From Hericium rajendrae (taxonomy: Eukaryota > Basidiomycota > Agaricomycetes > Russulales > Hericiaceae): DNA of 64,000 nucleotides. Below are positions 1-12,493 of this stretch, piece by piece. Within the stretch, counting starts at the first letter, position 1. Each line of letters begins with the position of its first letter. Under the pieces are notes generated by a model. It was given only the letters and a program-made list of their open reading frames with translations, was not told the DNA's origin and searched no databases. The position numbers and the translations under genes are program-made. The stretch lies in contig CM065888.1 in NCBI GenBank assembly GCA_033439255.1, positions 1,364,001 through 1,428,000 of the forward strand, given 5' to 3'.

Positions 1-3000
1 TGAAACGCCGTGGTCGGTGAGTTTTTTGTGCTTTTGGCAGGCCTGTCGGACACGAGTTGGATTTCGGAGTGTTCCCCGAGCAAGACCAGATGCCGCCCGC
101 ACCGCGTCACGATAGTTGCGCAAGAGCGATATCTCCGCATCATCCAGCTTGTCTGTATGGCGTGATGCATCAAATGTCGCATCACCGTCAGTCTGCGACT
201 CTGTGAATGCTAGGATGTCATTCACCCGAGTCCCGCGAACTTCGCTATTGAAGACTCGATTGAAAGCGTCCGTCAAATTTTGGAGAGTGTGCTTGATACC
301 GGCTGCCTGAACAAGAACACGAAGTCTTTGACTCATGCAGAGGCGTTGGAACATAGTGATCTCCAGTTCGCCTACGATTGAAGTCAGAAGATTTACGAGT
401 CGTAGGAGTAAATAAATCAAACTCACCGAAGTGCTTGTTAGTCTGGATCTGCTGTAAGACGTAGTTCCATCTCTCGAACACCCAACACCTCCAGGCATGA
501 CTAGGACCGAAATTCAGAAGAATCGTGTGAAGGTGTATGGTATTATGAAGGTTGGCCGTAATGGGGATACCGGGAAACAACTCTTTTAGTCCTGTCAAAT
601 AACGGAGCATATAGTCTCGAAAAAGCGAAGCCCTATCGTTGGTCATAGTACGCATATTAGCGAGTTTGGTTGCGGTGATGAGGTCCATAAAATTACTGAG
701 CATAAGCCGCTCCCGAGAAGAGACTGCCTCAGCACATATTCCCCAAAGCTTGACCAGAGTGACGACCAAGTGAACGGTACAAAATGTACGCCATTGGTCG
801 GCTGTCACTTTCCCAGATTTTGCTTCTCCGATATGGGCTGGCACGGCAGAGAGCCAAGACGGTAAAGTAGTCTGTTCCATATCTCGCCATATCGCCGACA
901 GACGCTCCCGACCAAGTACCCGACTCTTCTTGCGATCTGAATTGGATCGGCGAGCGTTGAAAAAGCGTTCATTGTCTGGATGCATAAGCTTGCCCTGGGC
1001 ATTCACAAGCCCGTCTTTGATGCGCTAATCAGAGATGATGAGATGTCAACATTCTAGTGTAGTGCATCCATGACTTACTTGACGAATGAGTCTCTGTATC
1101 ATATCCGATTTGGTCAAGCTGGAAAATAACCACTTCGAGCTGATTCGATTACGACAAAGCGCTACCAAGAGGGGTTTGCTCAGATCATGAAATGACTTGG
1201 GGTCTTCCGCAGTCTCATAATAGGCATGAGCTGTATCAAGTTCCATGCTTGCGGGATCGTCAGATGTCCAGTCGGCGCTCGCCAAGGAATTAGGCAGTTC
1301 TTCATCTCGAGGAGGCTTTAACAGTTTGTCCTCAGCGTCAAACCAGCCTTGCCTGATACGCTAGTGTTCAAGTATGTCAGACACAGTTCCACGTGTTGAA
1401 AGAAAGCAGCTCACATAATCAACAAATGCATTAATATAGGTTGCCTTCCGTCTTGCATTAACCATGCGTAGGCCGCGCTCCTGTGCGAGCAATTTCAATG
1501 TAGTGAGCTTGAAAGAGTCCAATTCCTTCTTGGGGGCACGACGCAAAGCTATGAAGGCTTTCTGCACGTCGAGCGAATGCTTCAGGGAGTAGCTGAGAGG
1601 ATCGCTCGTAGAACCGTCCCCGTCTTCAAACTTCACGTCCATCCCCCACACAACACAGCAATGATGAGGCAGATTTCCCTGAAAGAAGACGTGCATAGAA
1701 TCGACAGTGGTGTGAACGATAGGGTCCCAGTATGGCAAACGGAGCATCTCGGAGCAGCGGACACCCCATTTACTTGTTATCTCTTCCCGTTCCGTTTCAG
1801 AGTCTGCATCCCGCCATTTGAAGGACCAGTACCTATAGTCCGTTGCAGACCGGCTGCTCCACGTTTCATATTCGATATTGCCAATGTCTCGAAGTGATAG
1901 CGGGCAAAAGGAACAAAATGTAAGACTGTTGAAGGACGAGAACCCTATGATCTGTCGTGTAGCTGGCAGGTCAGATACAACAGGTACAAGAACGCAGCGA
2001 ACCCTTCGGCCTTTGCTATGTTTCGATGTTACAGAATAGCATACTCCAGTAGAATAGAAAACGACGAGATCGTCGACGAGAGGGCGAAGTAGATGGTTGA
2101 TCTCTTCACATGAGGGTTCTCCTGGGCCGGGAATGATTCCTACCAGGAACATGTTCTCGAGATCGTAACGCTTGTCGGGTGGCAGGTTAAGACAAACCAT
2201 GTACATACCGCCAACGGAGACTTTCTTTCCAGCCTCTTTCATCTGGAATGGATTAAAGCCATCCATGCAAATACTGAACGCGTAACGGCCTTCTGAGCTG
2301 GCAGCAGTGAAAAATGGCCGCTGATCTGGCCCCAGGATCTGATGTAGCGTCTTGCCATCCCAGATATCATACATGACGCCATCCGTTGACTGGCTGATGT
2401 CGCGATCTAGCAAATCCTCCATAGAGGGTCGACAGAGAAATTCGCCTAGCCAGTGTTTCAAATCGTGGTACAGATAGCGCCGCGCGGGGTAAGAGTACTG
2501 TATTCCGCGAATTCTCCTTGTCTTCTTCAGGCTGCGTCCACAGATAACACTAGTTGGAGTCGCCTTGAACGTGCATTTGTCTGGATAGCTGTCAATGCCA
2601 CTGTCCGGGTAGCATGCATAACATTTAGGACAGCAAGCATATGGTTTGGCCTTCGGTGATAAATCGAGAACGTTGAGAACATGACGAGCATCTTTGGGCA
2701 GCATATCTACTATGTTGCGGTTTCGAGGCTGGAGAGGCCCGAACGTGGAAAACGTCAGTTGAAGAATACACCGAAGGGATTCTAGAACGAAGCGACAGTC
2801 GTTCAAGGACAGTCCAGACACGAGATGAAGGACGGCAATCATGAGATAAGATGCGATGATGATTGGGTGCATTTTGTCCAACGGAGACGCAAGGTACGGT
2901 TCTGATAAAGTGGGTATTATCAGCCTATGAGCAGAAAGCAAGACAGCATATGGCACCTGTATCAATGGTCGTGTTTGCATTTGCTGGCATACCATGGACT

Positions 3001-3803
3001 TCCGAGCGCAAGCTGCGCTGCAATTCCAGTTCAGCTTTCTTGAGATCTACGAGTCGTTCCCAGTCAGAGTCAACAGTATCCAGCAGCTCTTGCTTCGCAG
3101 ACATGCATGACGGAGGGACAGACATCTTCGCGATATCCAGTAGAAGATTGAAAATCGTGGACTCGTACTTAATGAACTCCGTGTTTGCAAGGGCATCCGA
3201 ACGCAAGTACAAGGAACCCGAGGAATGATCTTCGACAGAAGAGTCGAAGAAAACCAAGCCATTCGCACAGATATCGTCCCGGCGTTCTGATTGAAACGTG
3301 TCTTGCCACTTGCCGATAGCCCGCATGGCCTTGGACTCTTTGAGGGTCAAATGAACTCCATCGACAGAGCATCCTGTCGTGCGAAGGTCGTCATGCGAAG
3401 GTTCTACTAGAGAAGAATCTGACAGCATCAAGTGGTGTGGTGTATTTGATGGGCCGGGGTTGTTGGATGGCAGAGAGTTGGGCAGCACGGGTTCATCGGG
3501 GACTGTAGGTATTGGTGGGACTGGAATAGTTGGAACCGTTGCTTTCACAGTAGAGATCTGTGCCGCCTCCCTCTCCGGATTCGAGGCGGGAGCAGCTTTA
3601 TCTGCGGAAACCGAACTAAGATGAGCGTCCAAGAGCTTTCGCTTGTCATCAGCCCTCTTATGCGCCAGGAATTCCTTATCGCTGACATGATGCCCCCGAA
3701 TCGGTATCTTCACGCGCTTGTCCACAGATAATATAGCCTCGCCACACCCAGATGAAATGCAATGACAGACTCGGCCATTCTTGCGGGCGGCTGAGGGCTT
3801 CAT
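1..3803 (-). CDS. CACTA (EnSpm) Tnp2-type transposase, 3' end beyond the window
   Basis: DNA-transposon transposase that would bind and cut the ends of a CACTA element. Exon blocks run on the minus strand: about 3803-2990, 2890-1361, 1285-1070, 1020-430 and 371-1. The family core is easy to see: the segment SICMDGFNPFQMKEAGKK, then a long stretch around MYMVCLNLPPDKRYDLEN and IIPGPGEPSCEEINHLLRPL, a D-x-M-H motif in TTVDSMHVFFQGN, and downstream TADQWRTFCTVHL and WVFERWN. These are the usual landmarks of Agaricomycete Tnp2 proteins. The N-terminus has a short Cys/His-rich patch (VCHCISSGCGEA) followed by a Pro/Ser-rich linker. The C-terminal exon continues past base 1. Short introns separate the blocks; exact junctions were not all settled. 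No CACTA-type terminal repeat was found in the 960 bases upstream, so the element's right end is not placed. Family assignment is firm; whether this copy is active is unknown. Confidence 0.85.
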
Positions 3804-4763
3804 GATCTTAGAAGACAGGGTGAATGGGGCTGTACGGAGTGTATATGCTCAGCGCTCACCTCTGAGAACGTCCAATAGTATTCAGAAGCCTGGACAAACT
3901 CTCTAAGCTTGATGCCTCATCCGATACGAACTATGTGGCAGTATCATTGCGACATATCACAACTAAGTACGATTGTACAGACCTCTACGGATGACTTTTG
4001 TGTGCACGTCGAGTATGAGTTGAAGATCAAGCTGGAGGCGATGAGATGCGATGACCGTGTGGGAAAGGGGGAAGATGATCGATGAACGTTGAACGTTGGA
4101 CGTTGAACCTCAGGCCACGCATGCGCTTGAAAGGTATATCGTCAACTGTATATTACCAAATTGGGTTGCCTTTGTTTTCAGCGGGTCCATGTGGGCGTCA
4201 TCGCTCCGAAGCTGTGATCGGAAGAGAATAGTCGGATCAAATGAGGATCTTCAAGCTCCACTGGAAGACAGGATTGGAGCCAACACACGCATGACATGAC
4301 AAACAGATTCACATGTTATTCGACTAGAGGAAGTTCCGAGTCCGTTAAGGGGGCTTTCGTTTAAGCCAGGCTTGGGAAGCGTTGTCGGGATTTTCGACCC
4401 TTTCCGGGCGATCCGTCGTTTCCATACTGGCGGCACGCCATGCGTCTCATGCTTTGTTCTGCAAGGGATGCTCAGTAAACTAAGACCTGTTCAACAAAGA
4501 CTTGGATACAAGGTCTAGTCGGTCGCGCTTCTGAACGGCGGGACTTCCCTAGTCAGGCACAAGGGCTGGGCGTAGGATGATGCTAGAACCCGCACACGGA
4601 TGTCGTCCCTCGCCACGCTGCCATTATGAAGGCGGGGTCCCGTCTGCTCACTATTCGTCAAAACGCAAGCGGAGATGCGAAGGAAACGTGTTGGGCCATC
4701 ACATGGCATGTCTATACTGATGAGAGCTTTGCAGTCAGCTCATGCGCGGACAAAGGCACGCGT
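3804..4763. other. Upstream flank of the Tnp2 gene, no gene seen
   Basis: No open frame here looks coding. Near 4084-4110 there is a short run of imperfect ACGTTGA-like repeats, which could be subterminal repeats of the CACTA element or chance. A 21-base word at 4181-4201 recurs at 29172-29192. The right edge, GCGT at 4760-4763, is one copy of the E1 target duplication. Confidence 0.6.
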
Positions 4764-7612
4764 TGTCGTGACGGTGGCGTGGTTCGAAGGATATGAGTAT
4801 ATATTCCAGGCTTATGAACAACCCAAAATATAAATCAAATCACACTACCCTAGATACTATCAGGTTTTCCACTTTCCCGGATGTACCTAGTCGTTCGAGG
4901 AGTTTATCAGGTTTTTCTCTTTGTTGTATGGTTGAACAGCTCCTTGTATACTTCTCTTTGCTAGTGCTTATTTTGTGGGTTTTATAGCAGAATTGCTTGG
5001 CCTTGTGTATGCTCCTACAAATAGAACCAAACAAAACTTCGGAATAACTGGGTCGAAAAAGTCGTAAGAGTGCCGAAACTCCGAGAAGGCTTGAGCTTGA
5101 AGTGTCGAGACTTGAGGTCATAAAGGTCGTAAAGGTCGTAAAAGTCGTAAAGGTCGTAAAGGTCGTAAAGGTTGTAAAGGTCATAAAGGTCGTAAAGGTC
5201 GTAAAGGTCGTAACTTGGTCTTGCGTGAACTGAAACTGGATAGCGATATTCAATACGTACTACGGACGTCGAATGGAACTAGACTTGAATCGATGAGTTG
5301 CTTACGTACCACGGACGTAAAAGCAAAGATAGGACTTAAGTGAACCAACTAACTAACTAGCCTTCCAATCGGTCTAGTAGCTAAACTTACCTTAACTCAA
5401 AGGCTTCACACTTATTCTCACTCTGGAGATGGTGGTTTTAAAGTCAAGTGGTTGATTGGGGGGGGTTAGGTCAATCTGGAGCTCCTTATATACCTTTTGG
5501 GGCCCCGAGAATGAACTTCCATATATGTACATGATGCTACACTACTGTGAGAACTATCTACTATGTATGTAACCTTAGAGTATTTCCTGCATTTGTTAGT
5601 GATTTATAATGAGCTTTATAAGCAAACTTGGCTTTGTAATGCTGCATTCCTTGCTTATTAAGTGCATTTGTAATCACGTTCTTGCTTACTGATCTGATTC
5701 ATAATCACATTTCCTGCTTATAAATCCACTTTCTTAGCACTCTGCATGCTTTATAATACATCTTTCCTGCTCTGTAATCCCAAATCTTGCTTTGTAGTCA
5801 GAGATTCTGCTTTATAAGCTTTGTTTATTACTATTTGACACTTTATCAGTGTTCTTGTAAGCAAATGTGCTTACAAATCCACTGCTCTGTCGGCCTGTGG
5901 GCTAGGCAGACTCATCACTTGTAAACTTGTTGAACCATGAACTAGAGCTATTCTTTATTCTTAGACTATTTACAAATTTGAGTATTTATTTTTACTCAAT
6001 TGTTACAGTTATTCAGACTTAGTTCTGAGTCCTGGCACTTGTTCTCATTCTATTACTAGACATAGAATAGCTCAAGTTTACTTTCAAATATCTTTTAAGA
6101 TTTATCTAGCTTTACTGTAAACCTTCAAGCTTTCTGAACATGTCACCGAACGAATGTATTCCATCATGATGAACAAACTACGGACAACTGCTGCATGTGA
6201 CGTATAGTATGCGCGCTCATCATAGCTGAGTAAACAATAGTAGTAAAGTCCACGTAGCACTTCCTAACTTGTGACGGATGAGGAAAAATGACGAAGTCGA
6301 CGAAGGAGGGTGCGATGGGGCAGATGGTCGTGTGATTAATGCAGAAGGTCTGAATAGCTCGCGCGCAAAGATCGACATGCGGAATATGATGACAGATAGC
6401 GTAGATGCGAAAATGAGTGATGACGATGCGATCGCAAGCAAAGCATGAGACAAAACAAAACATACGAGCAGTCCATGGCTGCATTCCCTCTCCTCAGATG
6501 TAGTACCGTTCCTTCCCTGTCAAGATATCCATCTTGCATGACCACCGCCGCAGCTGCTCCACCCTCTCCACATCCTCAGGGTCGACATTGTCGGGGAGGA
6601 CGAATGGCCGGTTGTGGATCTGCCTGTCACCTGCCGGGTCGAATGGTTCGTGGATGTCGATCGGATGGCGGCAGCTAAGGAGAGCGAGGATGGGATAGTA
6701 GCGAGGGAGCTCGGTCCAGATGCGAGGGACCACGAGCTGGACACTTGTCGGTTCGTACCCCGAGTGTCTTCACGCTCGGCTCGGAAGTGCACCCAGGTTG
6801 GGCCGACATGCGAGATCTTGGCCAAGCGAGCTCGGGTGGTGAGGGTGGTCTCCTTGTAAGTCAGCACCAGCTCGACAAGCAGGCCTTTGCGGATATGAAG
6901 GGATGGGCGCTGCGTGACGAACCAGCTGAGCGAGTAGGCAGGATACCGTGCCTCTACTGAGAGATGACGATAGGAGGAGGGATACGTGAGGTGGTCATCA
7001 TTGTCGAGGTCATTGACGATCTGGAGAGGAGAGGAGGGACGAGGTGGTAGGGCATGCTGGTCCGGTGGGGCTATGCCACCTGGCCGTTGACACGAGGCAG
7101 GGCGCACGGCACTTATCGATGCTCTGCTCGAGATAGACATCCTGGGGAATCCTGACGTGGGCTGTACACCTGAGATGACCGAATTAGGTAGCACGTGGCA
7201 GGTGTATTCGCGGGTTACTCGGACTTCGATGGGATTGTCCTTGAAGATTGGATTGACGAGCAGCGGATAAAGCTGTGCATCAAGAGATGAGCGATGAGGG
7301 CAGAAAATACCGAGCATGGTTGCCAGGTGGCACTGTGTGTCAACGCGAACCCTTTAATATCATTCTTGCTTCCACATGAATATTACTGAATCTTAAGATC
7401 GGGCGCCAGACCGCAGGTTGAGGGTGATCGGGATCTTGAATCTGGGTCTCGACTTGGTCCGGTCGCTTGGTTCTTGCCGATCAGGTCCCATAGTGTTCAG
7501 CAACCCATTTATCAGCCCATACTGATCTATCGCACACCGATACCGATCTATCGTACAATTTTAATCACTGAATCACTTAGGTTGATGATCAAAACGGGTT
7601 TTGTTCACGACA
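4764..7612 (-). repeat. E1 3' LTR (2849 bp)
   Basis: Nearly identical to 18441-21290. It contains a 9-bp tandem array (5116-5213), an AT-rich stretch full of TGCTTTATAA/TGCTTGTAA-like words (about 5580-5880) and, in sense, the counterpart of the LTR open frame seen in the other LTR; in this copy that frame is not open throughout. Confidence 0.95.
5116..5213. repeat. 9-bp tandem array in the E1 3' LTR
   Basis: About eleven copies of a GGTCGTAAA-like unit, with a few single-base variants. Because 9 is a multiple of 3 the array is open on the minus strand (a Phe-Thr-Thr repeat), which makes a spurious frame. The same array sits at 18793-18890 in the other LTR. Confidence 0.9.
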
Positions 7613-7675
7613 TCCGCGGGGAACTTGAAAATCAACCGTCCTCGGTTGTCAAACTTGCTGGATGACCTTGTCACG

Positions 7676-10600
7676 TTAATCTTCTTCTTCATCAGATAAC
7701 TCCACATGAGAGCCCTTGGTAAGCTTCTTTAGTAGCTTCTTATTGCGAGCGATATACGGAATAAGTCTAAATGCGGCAACTGCATCTCGTTTAAAAGTGC
7801 CGGTGAGTTCCTTAATTACATAAGATCCACCTGGTGTGCGTCTATCAACTTCATAAGGTCCGAGATATCTTGGCAATGGTTTTCTGTCATGCTGCATCTC
7901 AATTCCGGAGTTTCGGAGTAATACTAAATCTCCTGGTTCAAATTCTTCCTTCATCAGTCTTGCCTTGAACTTTTCTTCGAAGTCTTCCTTGGACTTCATG
8001 CGATATTGGCTGAGTCTAAATGCAGCATGCTCCTGATCTTCCTCTCTTTTCTCCAATTGACGAAGACGTAATGACAGTAAATCTTCTGGACTCATTCCCG
8101 ACGTAAATCCTTCTACCATAAATGTTGCTTCTGTGAGATCGAAGGGTAAGACGGGTTCTACACCATGCAGTAGATAATATGGTGAATATCCTGTGACTTG
8201 ACTGGTGGTAACTTTATCAGCGAAAAAGGCTGCCGGCACTTTTGAAGGCCATTGATTCATTTTGTGTTCACAAGCCTTAACAATAGATTCACGAATGATA
8301 AAGTGTCCACGTTCAACGACTCCATTGGCTCTCGAATTGTACGGTGATATTGGAATGTGTGGAATATTCATTCTGTCCATAAGATCTGCAAATGCTGCTC
8401 TTACTTCTGGGCCATTGTCCGTTGTAACTTGCCCTACTGCTCCATATCTGCAAAATATTTCTTCCCAGAAGAAATTGGCAAGAGTCCTAGAATTTGCTTT
8501 TCTGATTGCGCGTCCTTCTGAGGCTCTTGATAAGTCATCTCTTGCTGCAACTACATATTCAAAGTCTCCTGCTTTTGGCATGTACATTACGTCAATATAG
8601 ACTCGTGTCCATATCGTTGAAGGAGTTGATACGATTATTGGCATACGAACTTTCTTTGTACTGTGCACTTGACATTGATGACAAGATGCGACATGATGTT
8701 TAACGTCAGCTCGCATGTAAGGCCAGTAGAATCTAACTCTAATAGTTTCAAATACTGCAACCTCTCCTCTATGTCCTAATCCTTCATGTGCTTCTGTCAT
8801 GATTGAAAGTTGCTGTGCTGTCTTGAGGATAACCTTGAGTGGAGGTCGGCTACCATTGCGCTTGAAAAGAATTCCCGCTTTTACAAAAAACTGGGAGACC
8901 TTCTTAATGAATCTTTTCTGCTGTTGGACTGACATTGCTCCTGGAGGATATTCCAGGGTTTGTAGAAACTTGAATATATCCAGAAGGGTCTGGTCTTGCT
9001 TTGATACTGTTGATGCTAATACTGACGGAAGTGTTTTGGGACTATACCAGGATAATACAGGCTTGTCCACCGAAATTTTTAGTGGCTTGGTTCCTATGTA
9101 CAAGGCAATATCATCCAACCATGCATCATCATCAAAGTCCGGTTTCTCATCGTCTGCCAATTTTCGACGTGATAGTGCATCTGGTCCCTTAAACTTGTTT
9201 GCTGGAACATGGACTAGCACAAAGTCAAACATCAAAATGCCTTGAATCCAACGATTGACTGCTGCATTAGGCTGGATATCTGGAGCATTTAACATCCCCT
9301 TGATATACTTTGCATCTACTTCAACATAAAAGTTTCGTAGTCCTACAACATAAAGACTATAATGCCTTAAAGCACGATACAATCCAAACAATTCTAGCTT
9401 CGGCTGAGAGTAGCGTGATTCGACTTCTGACATGGGCAAGGATCCGTAACGAGCAGGTCGTCTTCGTCCTTCATCATCAAGCTGGGACAAAATAAATCCA
9501 ACTGCCACATAACTTGAGTCAACTGATAGAATTACAGGATTATCTGAGTGATAGTCAATAGGACGTAAGGCCGGGGCCGATGTTGCTAACTTTTTAAGGG
9601 TGTCAAAAGCTTCCTGTCTTCTTTCATTCCAAATGAAGGACTCTTCATGTCTTATAAGCTCTGTCAGGGGTCTGGCTATCTGAGAGTAATTTGGAATCCA
9701 AATTCTCACTGTGCCACATAATCCTAAGAAGCCTCTTACTTCAGTGGTGTTTGTCAATGGAGGCCAAGATAAAATCTTCTGAACTTTCTTGTCTTCTAGG
9801 ACCCTTCCACATGGTGTACACTTTTGACCGACAATGAGCACATCGGGTCTGGCTATTTGGGCTTTATTAGGGGCAAATGTCCCACCTGCATGCTTAACAT
9901 GATGCATAATCCGATGCACATCCTGGGCATGTTCCCAAATAAATCTCCGGATTCCTGGGTTTTCTTTTAGTTTCTCTGGGTTTCCATTCTTGTCAGGATA
10001 AATAGTCTTGGGTCCTCTGACTCCTAAATCATCAATAAAGATATTGGCCTTATCGGGAATTTCTGGCTGCAGGATAAATGTCATACAGTTCTGAAATTCT
10101 GCTGGAGAATTGGTGAATCCCATTGGTATTGAGGTTATTCTTAATAGGCCTAAAGGTGTTCTGAATGCTGTAAGATCTCTGCTCCTGGGGTCAACTTTAC
10201 GTGCATCAAAACCCCAGAACAAATCGAAGACCGTACTACATGCACGTCCTGCGAAGGGTTCGACAAAATCATCTACAATTGGAGGGAGACCTGCATCTCG
10301 AATAGTGACTTTATTGAGGGGCTGGAGATCATGGACAATACGGAGTTTACCATTTTTCTTTAAGACACAAAACCAACTTGAGCAGTACGCTGACTGACTT
10401 GGTTCATATACACCTGCTGCAATTTTGTCTTTGCAGTGCTATGACCTTGTCCTTAATGCCTGGAGGAATGGGAATATTCCTACAGACCCAAGGTGTATGA
10501 GGGATAGTCGGAATTATATATGGCGTAAAGTATGACTCTTTAAGAGTACCACGTTCAGTCTCCGTAAATGCTAGAGCATCCCGATTTAAGCACATAATAT

Positions 10601-11072
10601 GCTGGAATAACTTCTCTTCTTCAGGCCAAAGGAAACCTTCTCCATTTACATTGAGCAGGTCCATTTGTTCCTGAGTCATGCGATCAGACGGGATAAATTG
10701 AGGAGGATGTGGTGTCAATTCAGGCAGACTGCTAAGCGGGTCTTCCGGGAATCGCCGAGAAACTCGGGCATTTTCGGGGAAAGTACCAGCCACTGGTCGA
10801 ATTTTCTTATCCACTCTCTTGTAGGCCGTCAATATCATGGAATTTGATTTATTTAAATCGGCGCTCGTATTCTGCGTCGATTGGTGAAATAACTGAGTGG
10901 TTTGGTTGGAAAATGGCTGCTCTAGAATTACTTTCATGCGGGACTGTTGACTTAGCGCTGGCGTCGCGCGACACGTTGGGCGCTTAATTAAATTGAAAGG
11001 CGAGAGGAGTCGTGATAATATTTTGGGACTCGAAGAGTCCGAGTTCTTGCTGGGAAGTATGTTGCTGAACAT
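7676..11072 (-). CDS. pol: E1 pol region: reverse transcriptase, RNase H, integrase
   Basis: This is the enzymatic region of E1, which would copy RNA to DNA and insert it. In the sense direction one sees an N-terminal stretch shared with E2 pol (GEGFLWPEEEKLFQHIMCLN; PHTPWVCRN.PIPPGI), the reverse-transcriptase FIDD box, an RNase H start (SVDSSYVAVGFILSQ), an integrase zinc region (HEGLGHRGEVAVFETI followed by CHQCQ), the integrase core aspartates and glutamate (YIDVMYMPK, TTDNGPEV, GVVERGHF) and a GPY/F-like tail (PRYLGPYEV). The order RT-RNase H-integrase defines the Ty3/gypsy class. It is clearly related to, but distinct from, the E2 pol. Reading is interrupted about once. Confidence 0.9.
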
Positions 11073-12493
11073 TGTAGCTATAGGTTGTGAGTTTTATTTG
11101 CAGTGCTGAGGTTTGTGTGTGTCGAAACACTTTGTAACTCTACTGTACCTCGAGAGTCTTAAGAGAGTCCGTCATCGGACAGGGAGATCACGCGAAATAT
11201 TGCACAAACCGGGCATTAGATTCCAGTAAACTACGATACAAACATGTACGCGGGCACTGAACGACTGCCGAGGGTGCGAATTTTATTCCACCTCCACAAA
11301 CTCCTACTAACTTCCACGAGAAATTGAAGTACTTGAGGCCTGAACGAGGCGCGGCGAACGAACGAATGGCGAGGCGGACGAGGTAGCGTCAGGACATGGT
11401 AAGGCGGCGTAAGTCGACCGGCTGTGAAGTGCGCAGCGACGGCGTAAATGGGGGGAATGGAGGCGAGGCAGGGATCGGGCAACTTACCGAGTCGCGAGCC
11501 ATACGGCCCTCCCGTCACCCCAAACTCTCTCTCCGACGTGTCTCCGGGACACGCCAAGGGACCACTACTTGAAATTGCGATGGATCGACTGCTAGGAGTA
11601 CTCGCGCAGGCCGAGATCGGCGCGAGTACGGATAGGATGGGATAGACTGGGAAATCACGACGAGGTTAAGGAATTTGATGAAATGAGTGTGCCGTTGGGC
11701 AGCGCAGCTTGACGGCATCAAGACACGGTAAGAGGCGATGTAGCCTTGGGTTTTTGAGGGATTTCGTTCTTTTTCTGGGCCCAGGTAAGTACGTCGTGTC
11801 GAGTTCAAGCGAGGCGCACGACTTACTTGGGTTTTTCGAGATTGTTGACGAGATGGATGGACAACGAGGCAAAGCGAGTCGGAATCTATGTAAAAGTTTG
11901 CACGGCTTATGGCGATCGTGCCGGCGCGCGTTCGTTATACACAAGAATCTAGAAAAATTTAAAACGAGGCGAGGTGGAACAGGGAATGGGCGAGGTCGCG
12001 CGAGTTAGCCAAAGCTGACTCGAGGCAAACCGAGGCCACTTACCTAGAGCCTCAACCTATCTTACATTTCATCCTGAACGAACAAACGCGAAGTCGAGCG
12101 AGTTGCGAGGTGAGTTCGAGACGAGACGAAGAAGGAATGGATGAGCTCTAAGGCAGAAGGCAGAAAGGCGCGAGGCAAAACGTACCTCCGGCAAAGTCCG
12201 GCTGACCCTACGCTGGGGTCACAAGTGACTTTGAGGAGGGGATCGTGGATTTTCGTTGATTGGGGACCGAGTAATACAATTGCTGACTAGAAAATTTCTT
12301 GAGGGAGTCTTAGATAGCCCTAGAATACAGAATATAGAATCGAGATGGGAAGGAAAGGGAAGTGAGGGGGAATTAAACTTGATTTTCTTGATTTTCGCGA
12401 GATCGAGAGGACTTGGGCGAAATATGAGGCTGCGCGTGGGGAACTTGGATATGAGCCATCCTAGGGCTCGAGAATGAATAAGTAGAACATACA
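11073..12493. other. E1 internal spacer, low complexity
   Basis: About 1.4 kb between the extra frame and pol. It is rich in CGAGG/GAACGAACGAA-like words and has no frame with coding character on either strand. It may be an untranslated leader for pol or decayed cargo; the sequence does not decide. Confidence 0.6.

Noticed and set aside
3804-4763. CACTA terminal inverted repeat upstream of Tnp2
   Set aside because: No CACTA...TAGTG-type end was found by eye in this interval.
4840-5253. 137-codon minus-strand frame with Phe-Thr-Thr repeats (also at 18517-18930)
   Set aside because: Created by the 9-bp array in the E1 LTR; low complexity and duplicated only because LTRs are duplicated.
4764-7612. 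tRNA gene suggested by GGTTCGAAGG near 4781
   Set aside because: Only a partial B-box-like word inside an LTR; no A box, acceptor stem or cloverleaf pairing.
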